In this document: positions 46,001 through 55,468 of the stretch, one piece after another | How the letters are laid out: the number at the start of each line of letters is the position of its first letter | Position numbering within the stretch: position 1 is the first letter of the stretch | Source of the DNA: JACPNO01 sp963825405 | GTDB lineage: Bacteria > Acidobacteriota > Terriglobia > Bryobacterales > Bryobacteraceae | Assembly: GCA_963825405.1 (NCBI GenBank) | Contig: CAWGTB010000003.1 | Location: 1,302,001 to 1,366,000 of the forward strand | Direction: 5' to 3' | Length of the DNA stretch: 64,000 nucleotides | Program-made: the position numbers and the translations under genes | Notes under the pieces: generated by a model | The model's database searches: none | Seen by the model: only the letters and a program-made list of their open reading frames with translations | What the model was told of the DNA's origin: nothing

Positions 46001-48768
46001 CCGTAATGCACCACGGCGTTCGGGACCGGGTTGCCGGCGCTGTCCAATGCCGCCACCACCAGCGGAGCAGATGCCATGGCGTTGGCCGCGACCGTCTGCG
46101 GCGAGCCGGAGACGAGCTGCATTTGATCCGGCAGTTGCTGAGCCTGCGACATCAGGTCTTCATCGACGCTCAGCCCCGTCATTTTGATATGGCCGCCCAC
46201 GCCGGTTTGCGGAAGCGTGATCGTGTACGTGCCGGTGCTGTCAGTCCAGGTTGCGCCCACCATGCCGGCCGCCAGACCTGCTGGAACCGAGACGTTCTGC
46301 GGAACGTTGGTGTCCGTCACGTTAGTCGCCAGCATGACGTTGAGAAAGAAATCCTGGGTATTCGCCGTGGCCGGCTTCTCCTCGATTCTCCATGAACCGG
46401 GATCGTGTGGGGCCTGAGTAGAAACCGGATTGATCATATCCGTCACCGGTCCCAAGCCTTCCGTATTGGCGGCGCACTGCCCTTGCATGCACTGGTTCCA
46501 GTTGGTGCCGGTACCGGGATGAAGCGGATCTTCCACCCAAAATTCTTTTCCCGGTCCACCGACCAGCGTGATATTTCCCGCCTGCGGCTGCACCATCCAG
46601 CCGTACAGTTTTCCGGCGTATTGATACTGATTACCGCTGGTGCAGTCGCTACTCGGGCAGTACTTGAGTTGGCGCGCGTAGCCCTTCGTCCAATTGAACG
46701 GCAGTTCCGTGACTAGCTCGGACCGGGTGACGGTGAAAGCGGAGCCATTAACTACCGGCTGATTGACGGTGTGCAGAAGCCAGCGCTTTACAAACGTCGC
46801 ATTGGTTGAAGTCACCTGGTCGAACACCACCACGTAAGCCGCCTTGCCGCGGCCTACGAAAATCATGTGCCGCACGGCCTTCGCAACCCGGTTGGTGCGG
46901 TTGGTGGCATTAGGCGTGGAAGCGCTGAACTTGTTGTTGTAAGCAGCGGTAATATCGACGGCGGTATAAGTGTACGCCGAGGTGGTCGCGAACGCCACCA
47001 TCTTCCCGGTGTGATTGTAATCCCACTCCGCCAGCCAGTCGCCAATGTGGTCTGGCGAGTCCAGTTGAGCGAAGTGCTGGTTATAGCCGGAACCGAGACG
47101 TCGTTGTCCGCCATCGTTGGGAGGAGCCATCTGTATCGTGGCACCGTTCTCATCCACCGTGCCGAACGTGGTCGAATAGACGTCGGCGGGGTCGGTAATC
47201 GTGAGCGTGTTATGGGCAATCGTCTGGCGGCCATATTGATTCTGGTGCTTGCTGGCCGACCCGGCTCGATACGTGCCGGTATCCAGCGCCAGATTTCCGC
47301 GATTGAAAATGGTAAACGCCCCGGCATCAAAGTGCTCGTGAGACCAGAAGTTATCGCCGTATCGCAGCGAGACAGTGGTGTCGTCTTCGGTCCAGCCCGA
47401 TCGCATGAACACCGTGCCCCAGCCACTGAAGTTCCGCGTTGTGGGAAGCCCGATGCGGCCGATAGAGGCATTGCTATTCTTGTCGGGTATATAGAAGGGC
47501 CACGCGGAAGGCTCGAAGCCGTCAGGGCCTGCCACCACTTCCTGATTCACGATGCGCGCCCAGCCGCGTAGAATCGGATCGTTGTAAATCTCTGCGAGGC
47601 CGCTTAGCGAACCGAGCCCGGCGCCAATACCGAGGCTGTACTCATCGGTGAGATACGGGCGCGACATATCGCCGAAATTTTCCAGAGTGAAATCCGGCTT
47701 GGTCATGTACATCGTTTGATAGGCGTAGTTCTTCAGCCAGGATTCCCGTGTAAAAATCGGATCGCCGGTGGCACTTTGCCAACTGAGCAGCGACGGCACG
47801 ATGTAAGTAGCGACGCCTCCGCCGCTGGGCGAGGTCTGATAGTCCGGCCAGCTTTCATGCCAGCCGCCGCCTTCAGGACCAAATACCTGCTTCCATACCG
47901 GGAAGAGTCGATTGAACCAGACATCGGTCATGAAGTTCATGTGAGCCAGACCATGCGGATGATCCGGATACATAGCGAGCGCTAGCGTCAGGGCATTGCC
48001 GCTGAGGCGGATGTAGCCCACGTCGTTGTACGGACTCGCGCCCAGGCCGATGTAGTTTCCCTCCCACAGCGTGCACAACGAATCCAGCTCATTCAGCAGC
48101 TCAGTCCGCGTCGCGGCATCGAGATCGTTATACAGCCAGTCGTAAATCAGCGCCACGGTGCTCGAGTCGCCCTGCGTCCCGAAAATACGGATTTGCAGGT
48201 TGGTGCCGGTTACCGGCGGCTGGTTGGTATTCAAGACCACGGTATGCGCGTTGGGCACGCTAATAACCGTAGAATTCTTGGCCAGGATCGTAAATGTGTA
48301 GCCAACACAGCTCGCGCCTCCGCAGCCGGTCAGGAAGTTTGCGGTGGCGCTGGTGTAAGTCTGCGTTCCGGTGCCGACGCCGTCATTCACGGTGAGCAGC
48401 AGCTTTCCCCAAAATCCTCCCAGGCCGGCCAGAGCCTTGATTTTGGTCAGGTAGCCTGCCGCTTTGGTGGGATTCGTGATTTTGTTCGCCATGTAGGCGA
48501 TGAGCAGCCGCCGCGCGAACATGATATTGCCGGGGTTGGTGGAATCCCAGGCGTCGGCCGCTGCGTTGTAGCGGGCAAGGGCAGTGGGGTTGTTGGCCAA
48601 GCTGGTCAGCCAGGCGGTGCCAGGAACTGGAAGCCGGGGATGGCCGGTGTTGTAGCTACCGGGAATCGGAGGTGGATTGTCACCGATTGCGGCCGACAGG
48701 GTAGCCAGCAGACACAGGCTCACCACGGCGGACAACAGGATTCTGCTGAAGACTTGCGTGCGCTTCAT
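43048..48768 (-). CDS. Giant secreted heparinase II/III-like protein with kelch, propeller and dockerin-like parts
   Basis: The 1906-residue protein starts at ATG 48768, with GAGGAG six bases upstream, and has a signal peptide (ILLSAVVSLCLLATLSAA). Residues about 90-900 resemble heparinase II/III-type polysaccharide lyases: an alpha-toroid-like part, then GDNFWSHEHFDAGAF and IAHNTLTITDP, the usual catalytic-region motifs. Ig-like domains follow (about 930-1120), then kelch-type repeats (WTYNPVTNTY, VYLFGGQVGSG, VFLLFGGQDAS; about 1140-1420) and a second repeat-rich propeller with VAWTE motifs (about 1430-1830). The C-terminus has two Ca-loop segments, DLNGDGVVNVLDVQ and DLQSNGVCNVTDVQ, as in type I dockerins. 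It is probably a secreted polysaccharide-degrading enzyme tethered or organised through its tail. Confidence 0.8.
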   Translation of the reverse strand: MKRTQVFSRILLSAVVSLCLLATLSAAIGDNPPPIPGSYNTGHPRLPVPGTAWLTSLANNPTALARYNAAADAWDSTNPGNIMFARRLLIAYMANKITNPTKAAGYLTKIKALAGLGGFWGKLLLTVNDGVGTGTQTYTSATANFLTGCGGASCVGYTFTILAKNSTVISVPNAHTVVLNTNQPPVTGTNLQIRIFGTQGDSSTVALIYDWLYNDLDAATRTELLNELDSLCTLWEGNYIGLGASPYNDVGYIRLSGNALTLALAMYPDHPHGLAHMNFMTDVWFNRLFPVWKQVFGPEGGGWHESWPDYQTSPSGGGVATYIVPSLLSWQSATGDPIFTRESWLKNYAYQTMYMTKPDFTLENFGDMSRPYLTDEYSLGIGAGLGSLSGLAEIYNDPILRGWARIVNQEVVAGPDGFEPSAWPFYIPDKNSNASIGRIGLPTTRNFSGWGTVFMRSGWTEDDTTVSLRYGDNFWSHEHFDAGAFTIFNRGNLALDTGTYRAGSASKHQNQYGRQTIAHNTLTITDPADVYSTTFGTVDENGATIQMAPPNDGGQRRLGSGYNQHFAQLDSPDHIGDWLAEWDYNHTGKMVAFATTSAYTYTAVDITAAYNNKFSASTPNATNRTNRVAKAVRHMIFVGRGKAAYVVVFDQVTSTNATFVKRWLLHTVNQPVVNGSAFTVTRSELVTELPFNWTKGYARQLKYCPSSDCTSGNQYQYAGKLYGWMVQPQAGNITLVGGPGKEFWVEDPLHPGTGTNWNQCMQGQCAANTEGLGPVTDMINPVSTQAPHDPGSWRIEEKPATANTQDFFLNVMLATNVTDTNVPQNVSVPAGLAAGMVGATWTDSTGTYTITLPQTGVGGHIKMTGLSVDEDLMSQAQQLPDQMQLVSGSPQTVAANAMASAPLVVAALDSAGNPVPNAVVHYGIIAGAGLLSSMTATTDGTGKASVNFTMGAGVAGSVTKVMADINGLQPVEFDFNMSGGGSTPALSSVSCAPASLSSGGVATCSVSLTQAAAGAAVTVTLSDNSQMLAVPVSVVVPISASSATFSATVGSVTSPQNAIVTASFGGVSKTTSINLGTSTPGGVAIPAGSWVMAQTHGAPVQTVGYEALVYAPSPVKKAVMLGNYHELGSEPNQSLNAYDFETNRWSVLNIGGSFHTEAMPEAGHPVGSISYDPNEKAFVYYCCGSGSNQPENVYYTWWFDPIGQAGRNKQTSPKPGPLLQEGSAFDPVNGVYVVQGNGTWTYNPVTNTYHQQTPAGTAPNINVNLPAMAFNSSNHKVYLFGGQVGSGFSNDLFTYDVAANTWTKLTPGGSLPAPRWRHAFAYDSTNNVFLLFGGQDASTIYNDSWIYNPASNAWTQLSPAQSPPIGAVGPFDKLAYDSDHNTFILVLSGTNGYADGVWGGYAAQTWFFRYQGAGPNAGATSSNPQPTAGAVNQNLDAWAKEPSLAASGSTLYAAWVETGRPFDSSNNTWFHVYGQQFTAGKWSALGGLPVSIDSEFSGNSESHSSAISMIAGKPWISWYKWNNTGNPGTLWSIWAKSWNGSTWQGGAIGLGGTGTIKVYQGRSQMTDVGGVPYIAFLEVDKNPVPQKTYVYVKYWNGTQWVLKGSGPLNISSGNTTAGSVSIASDGTNPYVAWTEYTSDGASQNQTPAQVYVAHWSGSAWVAVGGSLNKSASSWADDATIAYLGQPYVAWTERTTAGNNQVYVKTLSGSSWVQVGSGSLNQNTSTGWAYRPALAADASGGALYLGWVEQQALGQRPQTYVSKYASGAWTPLGGSLNADPVLGSSEHVSLTVVGGQPAAAWGEVSYGSLRQVYVKQWNGSAWTLNKGNATTPTQTPPPPPPPPSSSTTCDLNGDGVVNVLDVQMAVLQALGTSVCGSADLQSNGVCNVTDVQRIITAALGGSCVAGP

Positions 48769-49288
48769 AGTTTTCTCCTCCGACCGTGCCTCGCCATGGA
48801 AGGCTTCCAAGCAGAAGTCTCCAGATGCCGTTGCACGTACAAGCCACGCCCAGACTGGCTGGCAGTCGAACTAGTTGATGAAGTGGCCCCAATGAGGGAA
48901 AACGGAAGCTCCGCAAGTCTTTTAACACGCTCGCGGCAACCGTTAAAACTGCGTAGAGGGAGCGCATCCCCGCAACGCGATATGAACCCTGACATTCTAC
49001 ACTGACCTGGTTGGACTCCGCAACGAGCCAATCGCAATCGATCGGTTAACGTCACCGGAAAAGCCGTGCAATCGATAGAAAGATAAGCAGATACTGACTT
49101 GTTAAAGGTCACCGCTGGATCACCTGGACGTACACGCACACCTAATTTGGGCCTGCTGGAATTCTAGGCAAAGGTGGCGGCAGAAACAAGCTTCTCAATA
49201 GCTAAGTCTATTGACATCAACTAAAGTTAGGACTTTCCGTAGCCAGTAGCACGGCCCGGGAGCATTCCTGAAGATACTTTGGGAGACT
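48769..49288. other. Intergenic region of 520 bases with a weak promoter candidate
   Basis: This region precedes the heparinase-like gene and follows the end of the surface-polysaccharide operon. A minus-strand promoter is possible at TTGCGG (49023-49018) and TAGAAT (48999-48994), 18 bases apart, giving a leader of about 220 bases. I compared the leader by eye with c-di-GMP riboswitches and found no match. Open frames here are shadows or lack start signals. Confidence 0.3.
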
Positions 49289-50300
49289 TTAGCCGCGAAC
49301 CTGCTCGAGCGAACGATGCGGTTCCAGTTGCACTGGCTCGCCGTTCATCGATAGCGACCGCTGGCTGGCTTCAAGGACCTTGAGAACCCGCCACGCATCG
49401 GCGCCATCGGTCTTGGGCTGCTGGCGGGACTCGCATGCAGTCCAGGAAGTGCTGGCATTCCAGGCCCAGGGGTTCGTCGGTCGAAATCTGAATGGTCTGG
49501 GGCGTCGGCCGCTCCACCACGAACTGGCCGTTTACCAGGTCGATCTTCTTGTCGAAAAGCTGGAGCTTGTCGGTTTTCTTGACATCGTCAAACACAGCCA
49601 TGCGCCGCTCGCCGACCACGACCAGTTTTTGCTCTTTGTGCGGATGCAGCCAGCTCACGAAAAGGTGAGCGCGTACGCCGCGGTCAAACAGCATAGTGGA
49701 CACGGTTACGTCGGCGATGTTGGGCTGCAGATATGTGCCGCCGGTGGCGGTGACTTGCATCGGCAGTTGCTTCACCAGCAGCAAAATCACCGAAATATCG
49801 TGGGGCGCAAAACTCCACAGGGCGTTTTCTTCCCGCCGGACCTTTCCCAGGTTGAGGCGATTGGAGTAAATGTATTCGAGCCGCCCCAGCTCGCCCTGTT
49901 CGACCAACTCCTGAAGTTTGGTGATCGCCGGATGAAATTCCAGCAGATGCCCGACCATCAGAATACGCTGCTTCTTCTCAGCCAGGGCGATCAGGCTTTC
50001 CGCATCCTCGCAGCGCAGGGCCAGCGGTTTTTCGACAAAAGCATCTTTGCCGTTTTCGAGCGCGCGTTTGGCCAATTCGTAATGCGCCTCGGCCGGAGCC
50101 GCGATCACCACGCCGTCGACCGCCTGATCCGCCAGGGCCGCATCCAGGCTGGTCTCAAGACGAATTCCCGGATACTGCGCCGCCAGTTGCTTGAGCCGGG
50201 CCGGCTCGGAATCGCAAACCATATCCAGCGCGCCGAGCTGGTGGAATACGCGGATCAGATTCACGCCCCAATATCCAGCGCCCACCACTGCGACTTTCAT
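49289..50300 (-). CDS. Gfo/Idh/MocA-family sugar oxidoreductase (one frameshift)
   Basis: This NAD(P)-dependent oxidoreductase has the Rossmann motif VAVVGAGYWGVNLIR, the GVVIAAPAEAHYELA strand and the EKP catalytic motif in VEKPLAL. It resembles WlbA/WbpB-type enzymes that oxidise nucleotide sugars at C3. The frame breaks near 49434. In the shifted frame the protein continues as PKTDGADAWRVLKVLEASQ to TAA 49289, the usual family C-terminus. The ATG overlaps the stop of the CapK-like gene. In this cluster it would feed the aminotransferase-type modifications of a nucleotide sugar. Confidence 0.85.
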
Positions 50301-51688
50301 CGTCTACCCTCCACGGTTTCGGCTTGCTTCGGCTGGGCGCCCCGGTCCATCGGGACTTCCGAGATCACGTGGCGGAATTTGCCGGAACGCTCCGGCGGCA
50401 GCGCGGCCACATACTCGAATACCACCTCGACCGGCGCGCGCAAACGCTGGCGCAATCCTTCGTGAATGCGCGTCTCGCTGTCGATTTTGTAACTGTCGTT
50501 GCGAACAATCTGAATGTGAAAACGGTCCACTTCTTTTTGCCGGATTTTGTACTGCTCGATGCCTTCGATTTCGCGCACCAGATAGATCATCGAGAGTGCA
50601 TGCAGAATGGTGCCGTCGGGGGCGACGATGAAATCCGTCGTCCGGCCCTGAATGTTTTCGAGCAGCGGCATGGGACGTCCGCAGGTGCAGCGCCGGCCGG
50701 TAAGCGCGCCAATGTCGCCGGTCGCGTAGCGGATAAACGGCACTTCGCGGGAATAGAGATCGGTGACGACAATTTCTCCGGACTCGCCCTGCGGCACTGG
50801 CTGGCCTTGCGGATCCAATATCTCAACGATGGTCGCGTCGGCCATGATGTGCATCCCGCCCTGCGGGCATTCATGGCACACAAAGCCGCTGTCGCGCCCG
50901 CCGTAGCCATTGCCAACCGGGCAGTTGAACGTGTCGGCGATCAACTCGCGCTGGTGCTCGAAGAGAATTTCTCCGGTCACGAAAATGGTTTTGATTCCCG
51001 TGCGCCGCATGTTGCGGCCGGTCTTCTGCGCGTAGAGCGAAAGCAGGTAGATCGAACTGGGATACGACATGATCGTGCGGCAGCGGCCCTTTTCGATCAG
51101 GTCGAGATAACGCGACATCACCGGCTCACTCATCTCGAAAGCGGAGAGCAGTTGGGTGTCGAGCAGCCAATCGCGCAAGCCGCGAATGCGGTCCTGGCGT
51201 GTGATTTCGACCGGCGATCCCCAAATTGCATATTCCGGGTCGCCCACTGACAGGCCGCGCCATCGCATCACTCGCTGGCGGCAGGCAATCCAGGACGCGA
51301 TGCGTTCTTTGGGGAGATCGTAAATGAGGGGCTCCCCGGTCGAGCCGCCGGTGGAGAATGAGGTGAGCTTGCCGGCAATGCGGGAGCGCATCTGTTCGCG
51401 GTTCTTGCGCACATCGGCTTTGCGCATCAGCGGCAGGCGGAGTAGATCGGCGGGACCCTGAATATCGGCAGGCTTGAGGTTGGCCTGCTGCATGACATTT
51501 TGAACGTAAGGGACGTTGGTGTACGCGTACTCGATGAGCTTGCGCAGCTTGGCCGCGCGTAGTTGTTCCATTTCGGCCACGGTCAGGAACTCGGCCGCTT
51601 CCATTTCTTTCAGAATTCGAAAACTCGGATGTCCTTTGGCCCACTCATGGAGCGGGAACATGACATTCCAAGTCAGCCAGCGACGCAT
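50297..51688 (-). CDS. CapK/PaaK-like adenylate-forming enzyme
   Basis: The 463-residue product belongs to the phenylacetate-CoA ligase-like (CapK) group of adenylate-forming enzymes. Motifs are LTSFSTGGSTGEPLIY (the P-loop-like ATP site), CPVGNGYGGRDSGF (adenine loop), IRYATGDIGAL, and GRTTDFIVAPDG in the hinge region. The ribosome binding site GGAG at 51700-51697 is eight bases before ATG 51688 and only two before ATG 51694, so I choose 51688. CapK-type proteins are common in capsule clusters, where they probably activate a carboxylic acid for transfer to a sugar. The partner acid is unknown. Confidence 0.85.
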   Translation of the reverse strand: MRRWLTWNVMFPLHEWAKGHPSFRILKEMEAAEFLTVAEMEQLRAAKLRKLIEYAYTNVPYVQNVMQQANLKPADIQGPADLLRLPLMRKADVRKNREQMRSRIAGKLTSFSTGGSTGEPLIYDLPKERIASWIACRQRVMRWRGLSVGDPEYAIWGSPVEITRQDRIRGLRDWLLDTQLLSAFEMSEPVMSRYLDLIEKGRCRTIMSYPSSIYLLSLYAQKTGRNMRRTGIKTIFVTGEILFEHQRELIADTFNCPVGNGYGGRDSGFVCHECPQGGMHIMADATIVEILDPQGQPVPQGESGEIVVTDLYSREVPFIRYATGDIGALTGRRCTCGRPMPLLENIQGRTTDFIVAPDGTILHALSMIYLVREIEGIEQYKIRQKEVDRFHIQIVRNDSYKIDSETRIHEGLRQRLRAPVEVVFEYVAALPPERSGKFRHVISEVPMDRGAQPKQAETVEGRR

Positions 51689-51707
51689 TGCCATTTCTCC
51701 TTGGTCC

Positions 51708-52839
51708 TCATCTGCGGGCTTCACCCACCACGACGCCCACGTCTTGGGAGACGCTGTTGTCGCTGCCATCGAAGCCGTAAATCGGATACAGCACGCGGCG
51801 CACACTGGCCCAATCGTATTGCCGGCACTGGCGCAGCGCTTCGGCGGCTAGACGCGAAGCGAATTCCGGATCTTCCAGCACGCGCAGCGCTCCGGCGGCG
51901 AGCCCTTGCCAATCGCCCGGTTCGACCAGGATGGCGCTCTTGCCGTTTTCAAAAATGTAGGGAATACCGCCGACGCCAGTCGAAATCACCACTAGCCCTG
52001 CCGCCGCGGCTTCCACCAGCGAGCCGGGAAAATTGTCGGCGCGCGAAGCGTTCAGCAAAATGTCGGCCTGATCGTAAACCGCCGGCAGGTCGCGCTGCGG
52101 GACGTATCCGCGAAACTCGACATTGCGCAGCCCGAGCGTGACGACTAAATTACGCAAGTAGCTTTCCTGGTCGCCGGTGCCGACAATGCACAACGAGGCG
52201 TCCGCGTACCGCTTCTGCACTTCACCAAACGCGCGCACTACGGTTTCGATGTCGTACAGCTTCAACAGATGGCGAGTCACAATCATCTTGGGCTGCAGCG
52301 GCTTGCGCTCGCGGTGCTGGAAGCGATCGAAATTCACAATATTGGGCACGATCTGGACCGGCACGCCAATGCGCTTGCCGAGCACGTTTACCAGAAACTG
52401 CGAGGGCGCCGTCACCACGTGCGCCATACCGAAAAAAAGGCTTCAGGATAAACGCGTACCAGCGCAAAAAGTAATCGGCTTCGCCGCCCCGGTAATTCAG
52501 GATGACGCGCTTGCCGCGCAGCCGGGCGAGCGTTACCGATGGGCACACGATCACGAAAAAATAGAGCCAGGAACACGCCAGCACATGGACTACTTCCGTG
52601 CGCCCCAGCATCTTCCAAAGCTGCCAGCAAAGCACCATCGACCGCAAAAAGGGCCGCGCGCCGCGAATGCGCTCGCAAAACTGCAGCGCCGGAGGAAACG
52701 GCAGGTTCGAAGCCAGAAACTCCGCATGCAAGCCTTCGCCATTCATGAGCTCCTGCATCAGATGAGCCTGCAGAGCCATGCCGCCGTAAGGCGGAACCTT
52801 CGGTCCAATCAACAATACGGCTCGGTTTTTATTGCTCAT
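51708..52839 (-). CDS. Family 4 glycosyltransferase (frameshift at an A7 run)
   Basis: This GT4-type enzyme has the GT-B opening LLIGPKVPPYGGMALQ with a glycine-rich loop, and a C-terminal donor site with YVPQRDLPAVYDQADILLN, FPGSLVEAAAAGLVVIST and GGIPYIFENGKSAIL. The frame is lost at seven A (52432-52438 on the plus strand): removing one base joins KPFF to GMAHVVTAPSQFLVN without loss of sequence. The ATG at 52839 overlaps the aminotransferase stop. An indel error is most likely, but slipped-strand phase variation is possible at a run of this length. Confidence 0.85.
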
Positions 52840-54293
52840 TTCTCGCCCACTCCGAGCTTCGTGCGCAGGATTTCGCTGCCTTTAGCTACCCATTTTTCCG
52901 GCGACGATTGCCACAAATTCCTCACCAAGCGCTGTATCGGATGCTGCTCGAGCAGGCGCCGCGTCTGCGGATTGGCCGGCTCATCCTGCTGGCGGTTGTC
53001 TTTGCCCGCCGCGATATCCGCCAGCGACTTCTCCATAGCTTCAATGGCGAAATCGATCTCCGAATGAGTAATGATCAGCGGCGGAATAATGCGGATGTTC
53101 ACGTTGCCGTAGCCGTAAGTAAGATGCACGCCCCGGCGGCGGCAGCCATACATGAAGGCGTTGGCGACTTCGGCGCCCTTGTTGGGATCGGCGGGCGCCA
53201 GATCGAATCCAATCATGAGACCCTGGCCGCGAACATTGGTCACGAGCGGTTGGCGCGCCGCCAGATCGCGCAGGCGATCCATGAAATAATCGCCGCTCTC
53301 CCGCGCGCGCTCCGGCAGATTTTCCTCGCGCACAATATCGATCACAGCGCTAACCGCGGCCGCGCCCACCGGATCCGACTGATGGCTGGAAAGATTCCAC
53401 AGACCGTCGCTGACCACCTTGTCGGCGATCTCAGCGGTAGCGATGACGGCGGCAACCGGAAATCCATTGCCCACCGATTTCGACATGGTGAGAATATCCG
53501 GCTCTACGCCATGATGCTCGATGGCAAACCATTTGCCGGTGCGTCCGAATCCGGTCTGCGCTTCGTCGGCGATGAACAGCGCGCCATTTTTCCGCGCCAT
53601 TTCCGCCAGCACTTTCAGGTAGCCGGGCGGCGGCAGCAGCATGCCGCCAGCGGAGAGTACGGGTTCGACAATCACGGCGGCAATATTGCTCCAATCGCCC
53701 ATCCAGCTTTCGAGCGATTGCAGGCACGGAAATCCGCAGGGCGCCTGGCCGCCGCTAAAGCAGCCAACGCATTGCGGCGTAATGGGCAGCCGGTAGGATT
53801 CGGGAACCGCCGGCAGCGAGTCCTTCAAGCCGTGCGAGAACAAGCTGGAAATGCTTTTCGTGGCGATCGACGTTCCATAGTAGCCGCGCGAGAAACCGAC
53901 GATTCCGGTCCTGCCGGTGTAGGCTTTGGCCAGGCGGAACGCAAATTCGTTGGCTTCCGTGCCAGTCGATAGAAAAATAGATCGTTGCAGCTTCCCCGGC
54001 GCCACTTGCGCCAGCTTATAACCGGCTTCGAGCACGGCCGGCGATAAATACTGGGTGCCGGTATGCAGCAGCTGTTCCGTCTGTTGGACAACGCGCTGAA
54101 TGAACTTGGGATGATTGTGTCCCAGCACGCAGCAGAACATGCCGGAAGCCAGATCCAGTAATTCCTTGCCGTCGGCGTCCCGCACCATGCAGCCGCGGCC
54201 TTCCACCAGCACCTGATCGGCGTAAGGCATGGCCATCAGCACGTAGTCGCCGTATTGCTGCCAGTAATCCATGTTGGTCGGGTTGGTGGGCAT
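52836..54293 (-). CDS. Class III PLP-dependent aminotransferase
   Basis: The 485-residue protein has the fold type I, class III pattern: LLDLASGMFCCVLGHNHPKF, STGTEANEFAFRLAKAYTGR, the cofactor aspartate in LFIADEAQTGFGRTG, and the PLP lysine in ILTMSKSVGNGFPV. Between them is an unusual cysteine-rich insert CVGCFSGGQAPCGFPC. A C-terminal extension of about 40 residues (NPQTRRLLEQHPIQRLVRNL) goes beyond the usual end. I use ATG 54293. ATG 54272 is an alternative. In this operon it may aminate a nucleotide sugar or provide an amino compound for glycan decoration. Confidence 0.82.
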   Translation of the reverse strand: MPTNPTNMDYWQQYGDYVLMAMPYADQVLVEGRGCMVRDADGKELLDLASGMFCCVLGHNHPKFIQRVVQQTEQLLHTGTQYLSPAVLEAGYKLAQVAPGKLQRSIFLSTGTEANEFAFRLAKAYTGRTGIVGFSRGYYGTSIATKSISSLFSHGLKDSLPAVPESYRLPITPQCVGCFSGGQAPCGFPCLQSLESWMGDWSNIAAVIVEPVLSAGGMLLPPPGYLKVLAEMARKNGALFIADEAQTGFGRTGKWFAIEHHGVEPDILTMSKSVGNGFPVAAVIATAEIADKVVSDGLWNLSSHQSDPVGAAAVSAVIDIVREENLPERARESGDYFMDRLRDLAARQPLVTNVRGQGLMIGFDLAPADPNKGAEVANAFMYGCRRRGVHLTYGYGNVNIRIIPPLIITHSEIDFAIEAMEKSLADIAAGKDNRQQDEPANPQTRRLLEQHPIQRLVRNLWQSSPEKWVAKGSEILRTKLGVGEK

Positions 54294-54307
54294 CGTTTGT
54301 CGAGATC

Positions 54308-55468
54308 CTACTTCGTCGGCGGTTCGGGCGTTGTGAGCTTGACCGAGGCTGGGGGTAAATCCAGCGGCCGGCGCGCACATTTCAGCACCCGCGCGAATTC
54401 GTCCGCGTAAGCAATCCAAATCACGCCGCGATCGATCTGCAGAGACGGCGTGAAGCCCGAAACATTCTGGTCCACAATTTCTGCCGTCCAGCGTTGATTC
54501 CGCCGGTAAGCCATCTTCACCGTCTGATTGCGCACATCGACGTAGCTGACATATGGGTTTCCTTGTTCATCCAGCGCGATCCCGTTGCGGTCCGGAAAAG
54601 TCAATTCCGTCACCGAATCCACGACCTGTATGTCCCATCGGCCGTTGCGGCGAGTGGCATACTTAATCAGGTTTTTCTCGGCATCGCCATAAGTGATGTG
54701 AGGGGTGTCTTCTTTGTCCAGGATCAGAGCGACATTGGCAACACCGTAGGGCTTAGCCGCACCTTCAAGTATCTCGACGTCCCAGGATTTGCCGTTCCAA
54801 CTGGCGTAGCGCAAGCTGGCGTTTTCGGATTTCACATTCGCATAGAGGACGTGCGGATTGCCTTTGGAATCGGTTGTAATGGAATTCATTTTGCCGCTGC
54901 CCGGCGTGGGATCGATGGTGGCTACTTCCCAGAACTGCCCGTTAAAAAAGACATTGCGCAGATGGAGTAGATAGTTCTCGCCGGTGCCCCAGTATTCGTA
55001 GAAACTGATGCGCGGATTGTCCTTGGGATCCAAAGTGATGGACGAGTAGAACGAGATGTCCTTGGCGTTGATCTGTATGTTTTGCTTTTGCCAGCCGCTG
55101 CCATCCCAATGAATGTATTTCAAGCTGGCGGTCCCGTAGTCCCCGTAGGAAATATTCGGGTGGCCTTTCGAGTCGAGCGCCATAGAGGAGTGGCCGCCGC
55201 TGCGGTCGAGCGTTTGGGTGAACCATTTGCGCAGATTGCGATCCCAGAACGCATACTTAAGCATGTTGTCCCGGCCGCCATCCCAGTAAGCCACGTGGGC
55301 GTTCCCCAGGGTGTCCATGCGCAGCTGGGAGTACTTCCCGGTTGCGGTCGGGTCGACGACTTCTATGCGCCACTCAACCGGCTGCGTCGCCGCGCCTAGA
55401 TAGGCGGCCAGCAGGAAAATCAGCATCGGGCCGCTAGCTTTTCGCATTGGGCCTTTCCAAGTTCTCAT
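54308..55468 (-). CDS. Secreted beta-propeller-like repeat protein
   Basis: A signal peptide (MLIFLLAAYLGAATQ) is followed by repeats of about 50 residues containing NAHVAYWDGG, PNISYGDYG, PRISFYEYWG, PHVLYANVK, PHITYGDAE and PYVSYVDVR. This suggests a propeller of six or seven blades. No enzymatic residues are recognised. It lies inside the polysaccharide operon, overlapping the ATP-grasp gene, so it may bind the exported glycan. I chose ATG 55468 (GGGAG nine bases upstream). ATG 55447 is also possible. Confidence 0.75.
   Translation of the reverse strand: MRTWKGPMRKASGPMLIFLLAAYLGAATQPVEWRIEVVDPTATGKYSQLRMDTLGNAHVAYWDGGRDNMLKYAFWDRNLRKWFTQTLDRSGGHSSMALDSKGHPNISYGDYGTASLKYIHWDGSGWQKQNIQINAKDISFYSSITLDPKDNPRISFYEYWGTGENYLLHLRNVFFNGQFWEVATIDPTPGSGKMNSITTDSKGNPHVLYANVKSENASLRYASWNGKSWDVEILEGAAKPYGVANVALILDKEDTPHITYGDAEKNLIKYATRRNGRWDIQVVDSVTELTFPDRNGIALDEQGNPYVSYVDVRNQTVKMAYRRNQRWTAEIVDQNVSGFTPSLQIDRGVIWIAYADEFARVLKCARRPLDLPPASVKLTTPEPPTK

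Noticed and set aside
48769..49288. Cyclic di-GMP riboswitch before the heparinase-like gene
   Set aside because: The conserved GEMM core blocks are not present in order on the minus strand.
52908..53972. 354-codon plus-strand frame
   Set aside because: It is the antisense shadow of the class III aminotransferase.
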